DNA of 64,000 bases, taken from contig NC_080428.1 of NCBI RefSeq assembly GCF_029873635.1, forward strand, positions 64,165,957 through 64,229,956, read 5' to 3'. The notes below the pieces were generated by a model, which worked only from the letters and a program-made list of their open reading frames with translations, made no database searches and was not told the DNA's origin. The DNA is from Malania oleifera. Taxonomy: Eukaryota; Streptophyta; Magnoliopsida; Santalales; Ximeniaceae. The position numbers were made by a program, and so were the translations under genes. Positions 22,943-35,332 of the stretch are shown here, in pieces. Within the stretch, counting starts at the first letter, position 1. Each line of letters starts with the position of its first letter.

Positions 22943-23752
22943 CTATGGGTACACAGTTAGTTTTTAGTACTGTTTTCCATCCCCAGAAAGATGGTCAAAC
23001 TTAGAGGATAATTTAGACACTAGAGGATATGCTTCGTGCTTGTGTGCTTGATTTTGGAGGCAGTTGGATTCAGTTTATGCCGTTAGTTGAGTTTGCTTAC
23101 AATAACAGCTATCAGGCTAGTATCGACATGGCACCTTACGAGACATTATATGGTAGGAGATGTCGTTCTCCTCTTTTATGGGACAAAGTAGGTGAAAGGC
23201 GAGTTTTGGATCTAGAGATAATTCAAAAGGCGTTCGACAAGGTCTGATTAATTAGAGAAAGAATCAATACAACACAGAGTCGACAGAAAAGTTATGCAAA
23301 CACTCGCCGCCGAGAACTAGAGTTTGATGTGGGAGATCAAGTATTTTTGAAGATAACTCCTCTGAAGGGAGTTATGAGGTTTGGAAAGAAGGGCAAGTTA
23401 AACCCTAGGTATATTGGCCCTTTTGAGATACTAGAGAGATAGGGTCAGTTGCCTATAGGTTGGCTTTGCCGCCAATTTTATCCAAAATATACGACGTGTT
23501 TCATGTTGCTATGTTAAGGAAATACGTCCCAGACTCATCCCACATCATCAGCTATGTAGAGATAGAACTCAAGGATTCATTAGCTTATGAAGAAACACTA
23601 GTACAGATACAAGACAGGAAGACACAAGAATTACGTACAAAAGAAATTCAGTTAGTGAAAGTTTTGTGGAAAAATCACGCTATAGAGGAAGCTTCTTGGG
23701 AACTCGAGGAGCAGATCAAACAGAGATACTCGCAGTTGTTCCAAGAGGTATA
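22943..23752 (+). pseudogene. Gypsy integrase, second part, with chromodomain (plus)
   Basis: Resumes the integrase core (FSTVFHPQKDG), then RRCRSPLLWD, the C-terminal domain ([17 protein letters not shown]) and the chromodomain (LVKVLWKNHAIEEASWELEEQ), ending with TAG at 23750-23752. A frameshift lies near 23440. Chromodomains of this clade bind modified histones and steer integration to heterochromatin. Confidence 0.85.
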
Positions 23753-23866
23753 GGGGTACTCAGGTAAAGTATAATAGTAAGATAAGTTTCTTTTGTAGGT
23801 ACATGTATGGATTTAGTTAATAGATAGTTTTTAGTTTTATATGTGTAATCTCACAGAACATATAAC

Positions 23867-23899
23867 GTAACCACAGTATTCCTCCGCCATAAGTGATGG
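23867..23899 (+). promoter_or_regulatory. Conserved 3'-end module, copy 3
   Basis: Same block as at 4389, followed closely by AATAAAATAAG. Lies between the pol stop and the polypurine tract of the full gypsy copy. Confidence 0.6.
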
Positions 23900-23996
23900 T
23901 AGGTAATAAAATAAGTAGACCATTTGCCTTTATGGGATGATAGATGGTGATATAGAAAGTAAATTTCGAGGACGAAATTTTATAAGAATTGAAAAA

Positions 23997-24776
23997 TATA
24001 ACGACTCGAAAAATAATGGCTTTTAAATAATAAAGAGGAAGGGAAATTAAAAAAGAGACCGAAGGAGGCAGTAGGCTTCATCGACGAACGCTTTGCGTTC
24101 ATTGACAACATCGCACTTTGGATATAATAACTTGGAATTCTTACATAGGGCCTCGTCGACGAATACATGGAATTCGTTGACGAGCACACAAAGGGACCTC
24201 CTCGACGAAGCCACGCCTCGTCGATGAGAAGATACCAAGAGAGGTTTTTGGGCGGTCTGAAATTCGTCGACGAGGGAGGAAGTTTGTTGACAAAATTTCT
24301 TAAGGGCTCGTCGACAAGTTGACGTGTCTCGTCGACGAATTCAGTCCTATAAATAGTTAAAACTTGGATTTTTATCAAATTCTCAACACAAATTACCCTT
24401 TTCTCTCTCTAAAAATGCCTCTCCCTCTTTCTCTCTTCGATTCCAGGTCTATTGCTCACCGAATTGAAGATCTAAGGCCACCACGACACTCCTGACGAAG
24501 TTCTCTACAAGTCTGCTAGAGCTGATTATTGGTGGAGTTAGTTTGGAATTCATCCCAAACTCAGGGTAAGGTGTTTTATTCAGAATATGCTTTCCCTGCA
24601 ATTATAAGAAATGTTGTATGTAAGAAAATACTAATGTTTTGTTCCGAGGGATATTGTTTTCAGGGTGTTTAATGGAGAACACTGCAGGTGTAGGGCTAGA
24701 GTTTAGTGAGAGGCTTTTCAGATTTAAGGTAAGGGAAATATGCTATGCTAGGAGTTTTGATTATGTTAACATAAAT

Positions 24777-24807
<31 letters not shown>

Positions 24808-26142
24808 GTATCAGTTATTATGTGATTTTATAGAACATGGGGTTTTAAAGTATGTGTGACCTGAGTTTATATTACCTGATGAAGAGTTTTATGCATTTTA
24901 TCTAGTATATCAAGTTATACAACATATACAGATATAATCTGATATCATATAGACAAATACATGTTTATTTATAGTTTTATTCAAATGTTTATTCAGATCA
25001 GTATGAATAATATTTAAACAATGCCATGTTTTTCCTAAATGCCATAACACATAGTTTATACAGATAGTTATACAGATAGTTTATAAAGACAGATTATACA
25101 GTACAAAATTATAGTGTTATAGTTATTTTGGAAACATAATGAAAACAGTATAAAGAGTATAGTATGTGTGTATATATATATATATATGGTATCAGATCCC
25201 TGTGGAAAGATTATAGACATATACAATACATACACAAAATACAGAGGTACCATTGCTATATACAAATAGAGTGCAATCACATATCTCAGATAGTGTGTGG
25301 GTACCGTCTAATCGTGCTCGGAGAGGATGCAGCTCCCCAGAACACTAGGTTGAGGGGGCCGGTTAGACGAGGTAGCAGCCAGTGCTGAGCTTAGGAGTGG
25401 ATGCAGTTTGGCCGGGTCGAGGTAGTGTAGAGTATGATGACTTACTTGGAGGGCCAGCCAGGTTAAGTCTTGCCTACGAACCGCACAACCTTGTCATGAG
25501 GGGTCAAATCATGACATATAGAGTCTTAGGGAAAGAGCACAGTTATAATATGTATATGTATACAGTTTTATAGCTTTTGTTATATGTAGTATGATATTAG
25601 TAGTATGAATGATAAAAGTGCAGGTGAAATGAATATTTTAAGTTACTATATATACATATATATATATATATGTTATGCATGTTTCACAGATTTGTCAGAT
25701 CACGCTGTTTCAAATATTATTACTATAGTTTTACAATTTGGTCGTCACACACTAGTAATAGCATATTTTCACTTACTGAGCGTTGTCTCACCCCATTATT
25801 TTAACATTTTTCAAGTGAGCTAGCTAAGCGAGCAGATTAGACTCACAGATAGAGAGTCTACTTGATTACCCTGGTTATAGGGTAAGTTTTTGTGCAGAGT
25901 TTTGTAATTTTGGGGTAATTGAGACCAGAGAGAAAGATATATTATGTAGCTATGGTATGAAAATACTGAATTCTAGTATTGTATATATATATATATATAT
26001 GTATGTATATATATATATATATATGTATGTATATGTGGTTATGTGATTTATGTTTTCCGCTGCATAGGGATGCCCATTTCATGCAGATATTGAAGTAATT
26101 TATAAAATAAAAAAAAAAAATTTATTTTTGGAGGTCATGACA
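23997..26142 (+). repeat. Gypsy 3' LTR (2146 bp)
   Basis: Starts TATAACGACTCG (first bases decayed from TGTAACGACCC) after AAATTTCGAGGACGAAATTT, and ends GGTCATGACA. It has a cluster of TCGTCGACGA-like motifs at about 24078-24340 and TATAAATA at 24348-24355. It pairs with the 5' LTR at 14358. Confidence 0.85.
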
Positions 26143-26686
26143 TAACTACCGAATCAGAAACGAAATCAGATCCTTACCTCGATTTTAGAGAAAAACCCGA
26201 AAATTCTTAGATCGAAAATCCGATCTACTATAATTGTAGAGATTCTTCTCCTAATCCACATAGTGATGGTGGATTATTGATTCCAGCATCAAATGGCACG
26301 AAATTCTAGAGAGAGAGAGAGGGTTGGTTTGAGTTTTAGAGAGAGAGAGAGAGGGAGAATGGGATAACTTAGCATGGAAGTAATAAATATTCCATTTATA
26401 ATTAGGTTGACCCAGCCAACCTCGTCGACGACTCGGAGTTCTCGTCGACGAGCCGAAGAAGATCGCTATTGGCCGAGTAAGTGACCTCGTCGACGAGTCT
26501 GAGATTTCAGAATCTCTGAAAATCCCTCGATATCTCCTCGTCGACAGGTCTTTGCGTCTCATCACCGAGCAATAGAAGAGACTTCGTCGATGAGAAATAG
26601 AGCCTCGTCGACAAGCTTTGCTGTTTTATCCTTTTTAATTTCCCTTCTCTTTGCTTTATTTTTTTTTTTGGATTCGGGTCCTGACA
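26143..26686 (-). repeat. Outer gypsy 5' LTR (minus), piece 3 (LTR 5' end)
   Basis: Continues the LTR interrupted at 14018. It contains TCGTCGACGA-type motifs (about 26420-26620) and a minus-strand TATA-like ATTTATA at 26394-26400. The right edge, read on the minus strand, is TGTCAGGACCCGAATCC ending at 26686. Confidence 0.75.
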
Positions 26687-26936
26687 CATACTCCTGATTA
26701 CTACCAAAAAATACAACCACCTATTAAAACTTACCCTACAAAATAAAGTAGTGTACTCGCCTTCACTATCTGTGAGCCTGATCTGCTCGCCTAATTGGAT
26801 CACTTGAAAAATATTAAACCACTGGGATGAGACAACGCCCAGTAAGAGGAAATATGCTATCATTAGTGTGTGGCAACTGAGCTACATAAATAATTTATTG
26901 ATAAATAACTGAACTGAGATATCATGTAAATACTGT

Positions 26937-26939
<3 letters not shown>

Positions 26940-26973
<34 letters not shown>
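26940..26973. repeat. (AC)n microsatellite
   Basis: About 17 CA units inside the truncated LTR. Confidence 0.95.
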
Positions 26974-26976
<3 letters not shown>

Positions 26977-27033
26977 CATGGTTTAAAATATAATTGCATT
27001 GTCTAAGCTTTCTATTTAACCATACTGATAAGA

Positions 27034-27036
<3 letters not shown>

Positions 27037-27076
<40 letters not shown>
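27037..27076. repeat. (TA)n microsatellite
   Basis: About 20 TA units; (TA)n runs also occur in the related LTRs at 15066 and 24784. Confidence 0.95.
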
Positions 27077-27078
<2 letters not shown>

Positions 27079-28331
27079 TATTCTACTGTAAATCTATATA
27101 TTTAAAAATAACTGTGATAATACCCTGAAAAAACTATATATTCTGATTAAACTTTTACCACGCCTCAGTTTCGGCCCTAACACAAACTACGTGGCACGGT
27201 AACTAGAAAATTGAACTCCACAATTCCTCAGCCCGGCCCTGACACAAACTCCATGGAACGGTAGCTGGAAAACTAATCTGAAATAGCACGGTACCGTGCT
27301 TTGCTAATAACTAATCTAATTCATCAGGGTCTAGTACTGTATATATGTATTATTTTATTGTTTCATCATGATTTCAAAATAGCCATAACACTATAAATCT
27401 GATCTAAAATACTGAAGTATCTGACTGAAATAACTATAATATTTGACTGAAATATCTGACTAAATAATCTGTAATGTCTGTGTGTTATGGTTTTGGAAAT
27501 CATGGAATTTTGTAATTGTTGTAATATAATTTTCTATAAAATATCCGTCTATATATATTTACACTAAGATTTATAATTCTGTAAAATCTGATAATACATA
27601 TTTCTGTGCATAAATTTTGATAAGTCATGGTATTATGAAAACTGTATAAACGCTATACTGAACAAATATCTACACAAGTCACACAGCTAATAAAATACAT
27701 TTTCTAAAATCTATAAAGCTATATAAATAGTATCCCATACTCTGTTAAATAAATACCATATTTTACTGATATAATTCCTGAATTTCCTAGCATAGCATAT
27801 TTCCCTTACCTAACTAACTGGGAGGCTCACCTCCAATCTTGTTTCCACGCTCACGGTGCACTATCCTCAAAATTCTGAAATAACACATTTATACAAATTC
27901 CTCAGTAAATTGTTGAATTCCCCAAAAGATCATCTCACTCATATTTCCTAAACCTGTCTATTCACAATTTCTTAAATTTTAATATATCTGGGCTTTTGGA
28001 AAAAAAAAAAAATCTACTAGGCTTCTCAACCCATGCCTGCAAAGTCCCAAAAGCACCCTAACTCCTAAAATATAATACCCTAATTTTATTCCACAAAACA
28101 CCAGTATATACCCTCACAACACAAAATCCAAGCTCAGATAAAACTGGTAATACTGGAATTACCTAAAAATTCACTTACCCTAATTTTGGGATGATTCTCA
28201 AACTTCCCAAATCAAATTTCTGCTCCGACTATATTGTAGAAAATCTCCCTAGAATCACCGTGGTGGCTTCTGATCGTTGAATCGGGGAGAATCGAAACCG
28301 GAATAGTAGAGAGAAGGTAGAGAAACCAAGT

Positions 28332-28332
<1 letters not shown>

Positions 28333-28388
<56 letters not shown>
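28333..28388. repeat. (GA)n microsatellite
   Basis: About 28 GA units (CT on the LTR-sense strand) in the presumed leader of the LTR, the same place as the (CT)n at 4996. Confidence 0.95.
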
Positions 28389-28392
<4 letters not shown>

Positions 28393-28737
28393 TGATAAAA
28401 ATGATTTTTTTTTTCTGCTGAAATCGGTTTTAGGGCTATGTAAAGAGTGTTGTCCACGTGGCATTGTCGACGAGCCACGTCACCTCGTCGGTGAGTCCAG
28501 AAGGGAGTTCGTTGACGAACTCCTAACCCTCGTCGATGAGTTTCATACCCCGAAATCAACCCTCTCAGTAAGTTCTCATCAATGAGACACATGCTCACGT
28601 CAACGAGGCCAAGAAGACTGTTCGTCGACGAATGCTCTGCGTTCATTGACGAGGCCCTGCTAAACCCCTTTGAAAAATTTCTCTTCTTTTTCTCTTTTCT
28701 TAATTATTTAATTCGTATAATTATCTACGTTACTACA

Positions 28738-28944
28738 GTATAGAACTCTGGTTATTTTGGGTTCTGGATGGTTTGTAAATGTTGACTTCTGCTGTTAGGG
28801 TTGTTTGTATGAGATTGACTGTTTACCCTGTACCCATTTCCGGTTGAGTTATGTTTGAAATGGTATCAGACTTTGTGATGTGGGAGATGCTTGTTTATTA
28901 TTGTTTATTATGGAAAAAAATGGTATAAAAATCGGGGCGTTACA
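28738..28944 (+). repeat. LTR 3'-end fragment, plus orientation
   Basis: About 200 bp resembling the last part of these LTRs (GAACTCTGG landmark near its start, CGGGGCGTTACA at its end) but in plus orientation. It has GTATA at 28738-28742 and again directly after it at 28945-28949. A TGGTATCAGA string at about 28861 mimics a primer-binding site but is inside the LTR-like sequence. Confidence 0.5.
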
Positions 28945-29811
28945 GTATATATATATCATACCATAATAGTTTCAACATGATCATTTAAATCATTTTATTA
29001 AGTTATCCTCATGCCACACTGTTTTAATTATAAATTTGTAAAATGACAACTTACCCGAAAAGAATTTGCTTTGCCGGAAAACCAGGTTTGATCGTCTCCA
29101 CAATTTTATTTAACCAAAAAATATATTTTTAGCAAACAGAGATGATCAACCTACATACCATAGGTTTCCCCAAATATGTATAACCTTCATAAACTACGGT
29201 ATTAATGGCTTGAATCGTTCATAAATTCATATACAGCGTATACATAACATATTCTCGAGTTTAATCGATTCAAAATCTAAAAAATAGCTGACATAACCTA
29301 TTCCCCTTACCTTTCTCTAAAGAAAACGCCTATCACGCTCCCTAGAACGAACCCTAAGTTCCTTAACACGGCAAGGAGAGAGCTGCTGGTAAGTCGAGGA
29401 AGACGAGAGGAACACCTGGAGAGCTTGCTAAAGTCTCAGAAGGTTGTGGGAGTGAGAGAGATGCGCGGGAGAGCGAGGGTTGGCCAGGAGATGTGAAACC
29501 CTAGAGAGAGACAGAGAGAGAGATGAGAGGAGAGAAATTTTTAAAATAGAAAATGACTTCTGCCTATTTATAGACGTCTCAGTCTTAGACAAAATCCTCG
29601 ACAGTTTGGCTTAAGTCAAGCCAAAAAATCTCTGCATCTCAACTTATAACGCTCTCGGTAGATTTAACCGTCAACGGTATTCTGAGACTTCTTGAAACCG
29701 TCGACGATTTGGTCTCTTACCAAACCTTCCAGGCATATCCGTCGACAGTTTTACCCCAAAGGCTCACGAAACCGTCAATGGTTTCGTGATTTACCAAACC
29801 GGGTTCTTACA
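28945..29811 (-). repeat. Gypsy LTR 5' part (minus)
   Basis: The minus-strand LTR start TGTAAGAACCCGG is at 29811. U3 carries ACCGTCGACGGT-like palindromes (about 29640-29800) upstream of a minus-strand TATA box (TATTTATA on plus at 29565-29572). The LTR 3' half is missing at the left, where the 28738-28944 fragment begins. No polypurine tract lies to its right, so it is a 5' or solo LTR. Confidence 0.7.
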
Positions 29812-30641
29812 ACAACCATCTTTAAGATTTACAATTCCTTGGCTTAAATCAACTTCTATAAGAATTAAAGAAAAATCTCACTAAAATAGAGACTACTGTC
29901 CACAGGTTGAAAAATCGACACTGAACGCTCAAAATACAATCTCCACCATTCACATTGAAGATTCACGTGTCATGAACATTCCTGTAAAATTTCAACTCAA
30001 TCGGACCACAAAACACTCATTGATCAAAGCAGTTGATCAGGGCTGGATAGAAAATTCCAAAAACACTCTTTTCTTTCTCTCTCTATGTGGTGGTAGCTCT
30101 CTCTTCTTTTCTTTCTTATTTTTTTGATTGTTCACCTCCCTTTGCGGTGCTAAAGGATAGGGTTATTAACGTGGACCTCTCCACATATGGGTTAATATTG
30201 GACAAATTTGGATCATCCTCACTTAGAAGGGAAACCTAACCCAACACTTATTGCAATTAGGTCATTAATACTCCATTTTATATAATCAATTTTGCCAAGG
30301 GCTCGTTACTGAATAAGGTCCGTTATACTGAACTTTACCTCATCTTCATATTGATTCACATTTCGAACAAATTTTAAAATAACATGACATTAAGTTATTT
30401 CATCATGAAAATTAAGAAGTTAAAAATATTTCTTTTGGAGTAATAGCACGACCTTTCTACACCATATTATAATATAAAAATTTTAAAATAATTATAAGAA
30501 GCGAAGATAAAAGAAAATAAATAAATAATTTTATGAATAAATTAAATGAAAACATTAAAGCAAAAAAAATTGAACCTCCTTGTGCAACTCAAAAGATTAA
30601 ACATTAAATATTCAATCTGTCCAAATTAAAGAGCTTACTCC

Positions 30642-30686
<45 letters not shown>

Positions 30687-31252
30687 TATTACTTTCATTT
30701 ACGAGCATAGGATCTAGCTAGCCTAGTGCGCGCGCACACGCACGCTCAGAGACAGAGACTTTCATGCAGCCACGGACGGCCGTCGATCAATTCTAATCGC
30801 GCCCCGCAATAAATCACGTTCTAAATTTGCCCATTACTCGCAGGTTTGGCCAGTGACTCTCACGATCTCCTTCGCGCGTAGGACTCCACCATTGCCGCGC
30901 ATGCTTAAATATCAGCCTCCCGGTTGACGGCGATTTTTCTAACTTATCTTTTTTTTTTTTTATTATTCCATTTCCCTCCCTCCCTCTCTCTCTCTCTCTG
31001 CACTGTGCTTTCTCTCCCTGAAACGGTATTTGACGGGACAAAGCTTTCAAACTTCTCCCAAAAGTTCAAAAACTACGCGTCCTTTCCAACACAAAGCACA
31101 GCAAAATCATCCCAAGAAAAACCCTAGCCCTCTCTCTCTCTCTCTCTCTGATCGGTATACTTTATTATTTTTTCATTCTCTCTCTACTTTTTCCGCGTTT
31201 TCGCAATTCAACTTAACTCCCGATCTCTCTACAATAGGCGCTCCTCGGAGCC
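29812..31252 (+). promoter_or_regulatory. Upstream region and 5' UTR of the WRKY57-like gene
   Basis: 29812-30700 is AT-rich with no recognisable gene and a (TA)n run at 30645-30680. From about 30720 the base composition becomes GC-richer. Pyrimidine tracts with (CT)n at 30978-30998 and 31131-31150 precede the ATG, as in many plant 5' leaders. TTGAC cores occur at about 30923 and 31030, but both read TTGACG rather than the full W-box TTGACC/T. Confidence 0.5.
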
Positions 31253-33070
31253 ATGGGCGACGGGCACAAACTCGATCCAGCGACGGAGTTCTCCGCGGAG
31301 TCGGGCTGGCCACTCTGCGGCGACTCCGATGGCCCCTACTTCTTCGGCAGCGATAGAGAAAGCAGCATCTTGAGCGAATTCGGCTGGAATATCCACCCGG
31401 AGTTGCCGCCGGACCCGACCGACGCAGATCGGGTCTACTTCGACGAGAGCTCCAGCTTGCACGACTACGCCTACAACGACGTCGTCGACGGAGGCGCAAC
31501 TGATACTGCGCCGGTGGCAGCGGCGGCGGCGGCGCCGCTGGTCGGATCTTCCGAAGATATAGTCGGCGACGCCTCGACTCCGAACCTGTCGGTATCGTCA
31601 AGCTCCAGCGAGGATCAGCCGGAGAAGTCGACGAGCTCCGGCGGGAAACCGCCTGAGACGCCGTGAGTGTGTGCGCCTGTTTATCTGTGTGTGTGTGTGT
31701 GCGCGCGAGTGAGTGAGACGATGAGATCATGGAACGAATTCAGACCATGCTGCGTTTGACTGAATTCGTAATTAAGTCCAATTTCATGGTCAAATGCGGA
31801 GCTCAAATTTTCAAAAGAAAAATATAAAATAAAGCTTTTCTTAATTCTAAAAAATTCATTTAGAAAATAACGCAATTCTAGTCCGAACACTACTACTCTA
31901 GAATGCCCCCAGCGCTGAGCTCAACTGGGAGGCAATTCCGTAATTTGCAAGAAGTATTCGGGGTTCCAAAAGAGAATTCGGTGAAATAGAGGGACTTGAT
32001 GAAAATTTCTGGCGAGTCTTTGAATTCCCGCCGTTATTGCGGCGGGGATGGCGTGTTGAAATTTTTGCACTTTTCCTTATGTATTATAATTTTCTTGATG
32101 AGATATTTATATATTATATATATATACATATCACTTTTGGGGGGACTAATTGGTACCTTAATTAGATGATAAGAGCGGTGATGGAAAAAGATGTAGATGA
32201 AAAGAGGGACAGTAATGTTTGATGGGTGCATTGCTTTTCGGGTATAAATTTTCTGGTTTTTCTTTTGATCGAGCATATATGCATTTAAAGATTCAGCTGC
32301 TTTCTTGTTTCCTTATTATGGGTATGTATGTCTTTTTTCCCTTCTGTGTTTTTGTTCTTATTTTTCAATGATGAATGTTTGTTAGTTTTGCGTTCATCCA
32401 TTCATTTTGAAAAAACCCAATACTGGTTACATAAGATTCACTGTCAGCTCTTCTTAATATGTTGAAATTCAAATAATGATTTCACATACTGTAAAAAAAC
32501 TTTTATGTGATTTTTTCCCATTTAATACTCGATCATATCATCTAAAAATGTACTCTAAAAACCATGTATATAGCTAGTATAATGCTAATTCAAATCTGTG
32601 AAGGGACATGTAATGAAATTATGGCTTTTTTATGGTTGTTGTTTTTTGTACTTTCTGCTGTATTAAGGAGCACTGACAATAATCAAGTCATTCTTTTCAT
32701 TTATAAGTGTAGCTTTATAAAAGGAAAACACCAATACCAATTTTCTTCTCTATGCAAGTGACTTTATAATTCAAATAAACTTCCTATATTCTTTCTAGTT
32801 TCTCCATTCTTTTAAATTTTTTCCCTTGTATGAGCCCACTTTGGGGGGAAATAGTAGTGATGTAATAACTTTTATATACATTTGGAGAATTTTTTTCACA
32901 ATTCTTCTTATACAAACAAAAAAAGGTTTGCATTCATGGGGTCTCAAAATTTCTCTAGCTCTTCCCCCAATCAGAAATTTCTTGTACTTTTTCATGGACC
33001 TTGTTGGGTTTCATTAATAATGATTGCCCCCTTATAAGTTTCTTGGAATATATATATTATAAGTTTCTTG

Positions 33071-33109
<39 letters not shown>

Positions 33110-35289
33110 TTGGTGTTATATTTGACAGTTGTAGCTAGATATATGAAATATTTTGCAGGAGTAAGGTGAGAAAGAAAGGGCAAAAGAGAATCCGACAGCC
33201 ACGTTTTGCATTTATGACAAAAAGTGAAGTTGATCATCTTGAAGATGGCTATCGATGGCGAAAATATGGACAGAAGGCTGTAAAAAACAGTCCATATCCT
33301 AGGTTTGTACCTGCCTAGCTACCTTCCTTCCATAAATCAAACTACCAGCTTTCCTCCTGCTATTGAAGTCAATTCATTTACAAGAAAGTAAAATTAATGT
33401 TGCTTTGACAAAAATTTTCCCTTTTGCCTTTAAGATTTGAATTTGTGTGAATTTAACAAAACTCATCAGTATATTTTTATCTAAATTCTTAAAAATGTAA
33501 ATATATGATTCGAATTCCAAACTTTCATGCATAACATAACAAAACTTTCAGAAATGGCATGGCATAAATATGCAATTTAATTTCCATGATTTTTAGACCA
33601 GTATTGTCTAGACTGTAGATGCATTTGGAATGAAGCTTGAAATTTAAGCCTTGAATTTGATTACTACATAATATTCAATAATGGTTAATTTAATTTTGTA
33701 ACATTTTCCTCACCTTCACACTATTCGAATGTAAGCACATTCTCCCCATGTTGGACATTCAAGTTAGAGGTCTTACTTCAAACTTGAGAGATCTCCTATT
33801 GTGTTTTTGGTATCTAATTAGCTCATCACATATGCAGTTTTCCAAATTAAAATCGTTTAAAATAAAACAAAACAAGTTTGATATTTTGTGCTACTATTTG
33901 AGACATTGCAATTTGATAAATAATTTATTAATTTTGATAAATGTAAACTCATATTGCCCTTGGAGAATTCAGCTACCCTTTGTTGTTTAGCATTATATTG
34001 TAATTTTACAATAGTATGATAAATAAGAGTTTAGATGTTTTATTTTTAAGATTTCACTAGGTCCATATCTATTTTTTGTCATGAATTTGATGAGTTTTGA
34101 CTTATATTTAGAGTTCGTTCACTTGAGATATGTAAGTAGAGAGGGCCTCAAGTGTTTTGTAAATTGATGCATTAGGGATGTAAGGCGAAACCTCTTGCAC
34201 TATGATTGATATAATATTTCCAGTTAGGATGTAATGCCATTAAATATATTATTTTAGGAAGATATTTTGGAGGTTTCACATATGAGGTAATTTCTATTTA
34301 TAGTGAAGGGCAATCAATCCTAAGACAGTTTATGTTGACATATTTTTTGTAGGATATATGTGAATATACACATTGTAGAATCATGTTATATGTTACATTT
34401 TTCTTGTTTTTCTTATGTTCTCTTTCCTCCATTATTTCTGACTCTTAGATGAAGGATATTATCCATTAGAAAGTATTTTTCTCAATAAGTGAAATATTTA
34501 ATTACAAATATTTATTTTGGTAAACATTGGTTTCCAAAACTTTTTGCTGCCTATAAACCAAATAAATTAAAGCTGAATTTTGGTACGGCCTTTTATTCTC
34601 GCTATATATGCTTGATTTTATATTAACGTATCTTTTTCTTTAAAGCCACAAGTCTACAACGTTTAACAGAAGCTGCAGAGATGAACAAAAACCCCAGCTG
34701 ATTTTACATTGTCATATCTATTTTGTGTTCATCAAGATTATCACAATTATACACTCGATCTTCTTCCTCAGTAAATATTATTTACCTTCCAAAAATGATA
34801 ATCACATTAAAACCATCAATGAGCTCATAACTCAGCCACTCTCATTTCCTTGTTTTTCCCTTGTATATTTCTTTCTACTTAATTTCAGTAGACCGCTGGT
34901 ATATCCATTGTTAAAGTTAACTTTAGACAGATGTTTGAGAGAAATACTTGTAATGACCGGTTATATTCCACATAGCCTTTTTGAATTCATTTGAATCTGC
35001 GTTCTATTTTATTTTATTTTATTTACTTATTTCTTTTTTTAATTTATTATTTTTCCTTTTCTTTCTTTCCCTTCCATCATTCCTTAAATTCCAGAGGTTC
35101 ATCCTTTAGAATTGGACTCATTTTTTCATTTGGCAAAGGGTACAAAATAAATAAGATATTATATTAATATTTAAGCATGCTATAGGATATAGGACCTATC
35201 TCTTACTTGTATACGTTCAAATGCCATTATGATCATGGGAACCATCCCTTGGAATTAGTGAGTTTGATATGAACCGTCCCTTGAAAGTC

Positions 35290-35332
<43 letters not shown>

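Larger units (their letters stand above)
14019..26142 (+). mobile_element. Plus-strand Ty3/gypsy tandem array (collapsed copy plus full copy)
   Basis: Flanked by TGACT (14014-14018) and TAACT (26143-26147), a one-mismatch 5-bp target duplication. Structure: a 78-bp LTR start (14019-14096), the last ~260 bp of an internal region with polypurine tract (14097-14357), a full LTR (14358-16402), a complete-length internal region (16403-23996, interrupted by a solo LTR) and a second LTR (23997-26142). The first copy has lost almost everything between its LTR start and its 3' end. All coding parts are decayed. Confidence 0.8.
26687..28737 (-). repeat. Gypsy LTR (minus), 3' end truncated
   Basis: The minus-strand LTR start TGTAGTAACG is at 28737. 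It has GTCGAC motifs at about 28458-28650, a long (GA)n run, (AC)n and (TA)n runs, and on the left the GTGAGCCTGATCTGCTCGCC block shared with the LTR at 14358. About 200 bp of the LTR 3' end are missing where the outer element inserted at 26686. Confidence 0.7.

Noticed and set aside
28861-28872. TGGTATCAGA as a primer-binding site
   Set aside because: It lies inside an LTR-end-like fragment about 80 bp before its terminal CA, not just after an LTR.
30920-31035. W-boxes upstream of WRKY57 as evidence of autoregulation
   Set aside because: Only TTGACG cores are seen, not the full TTGACC/T; two short cores are expected by chance.
31173-31730. A long minus-strand open frame (185 codons) opposite WRKY57 exon 1
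   Set aside because: It is Arg/Ser/Pro-rich antisense of GC-rich coding sequence and shows no domain; it is a shadow of exon 1.
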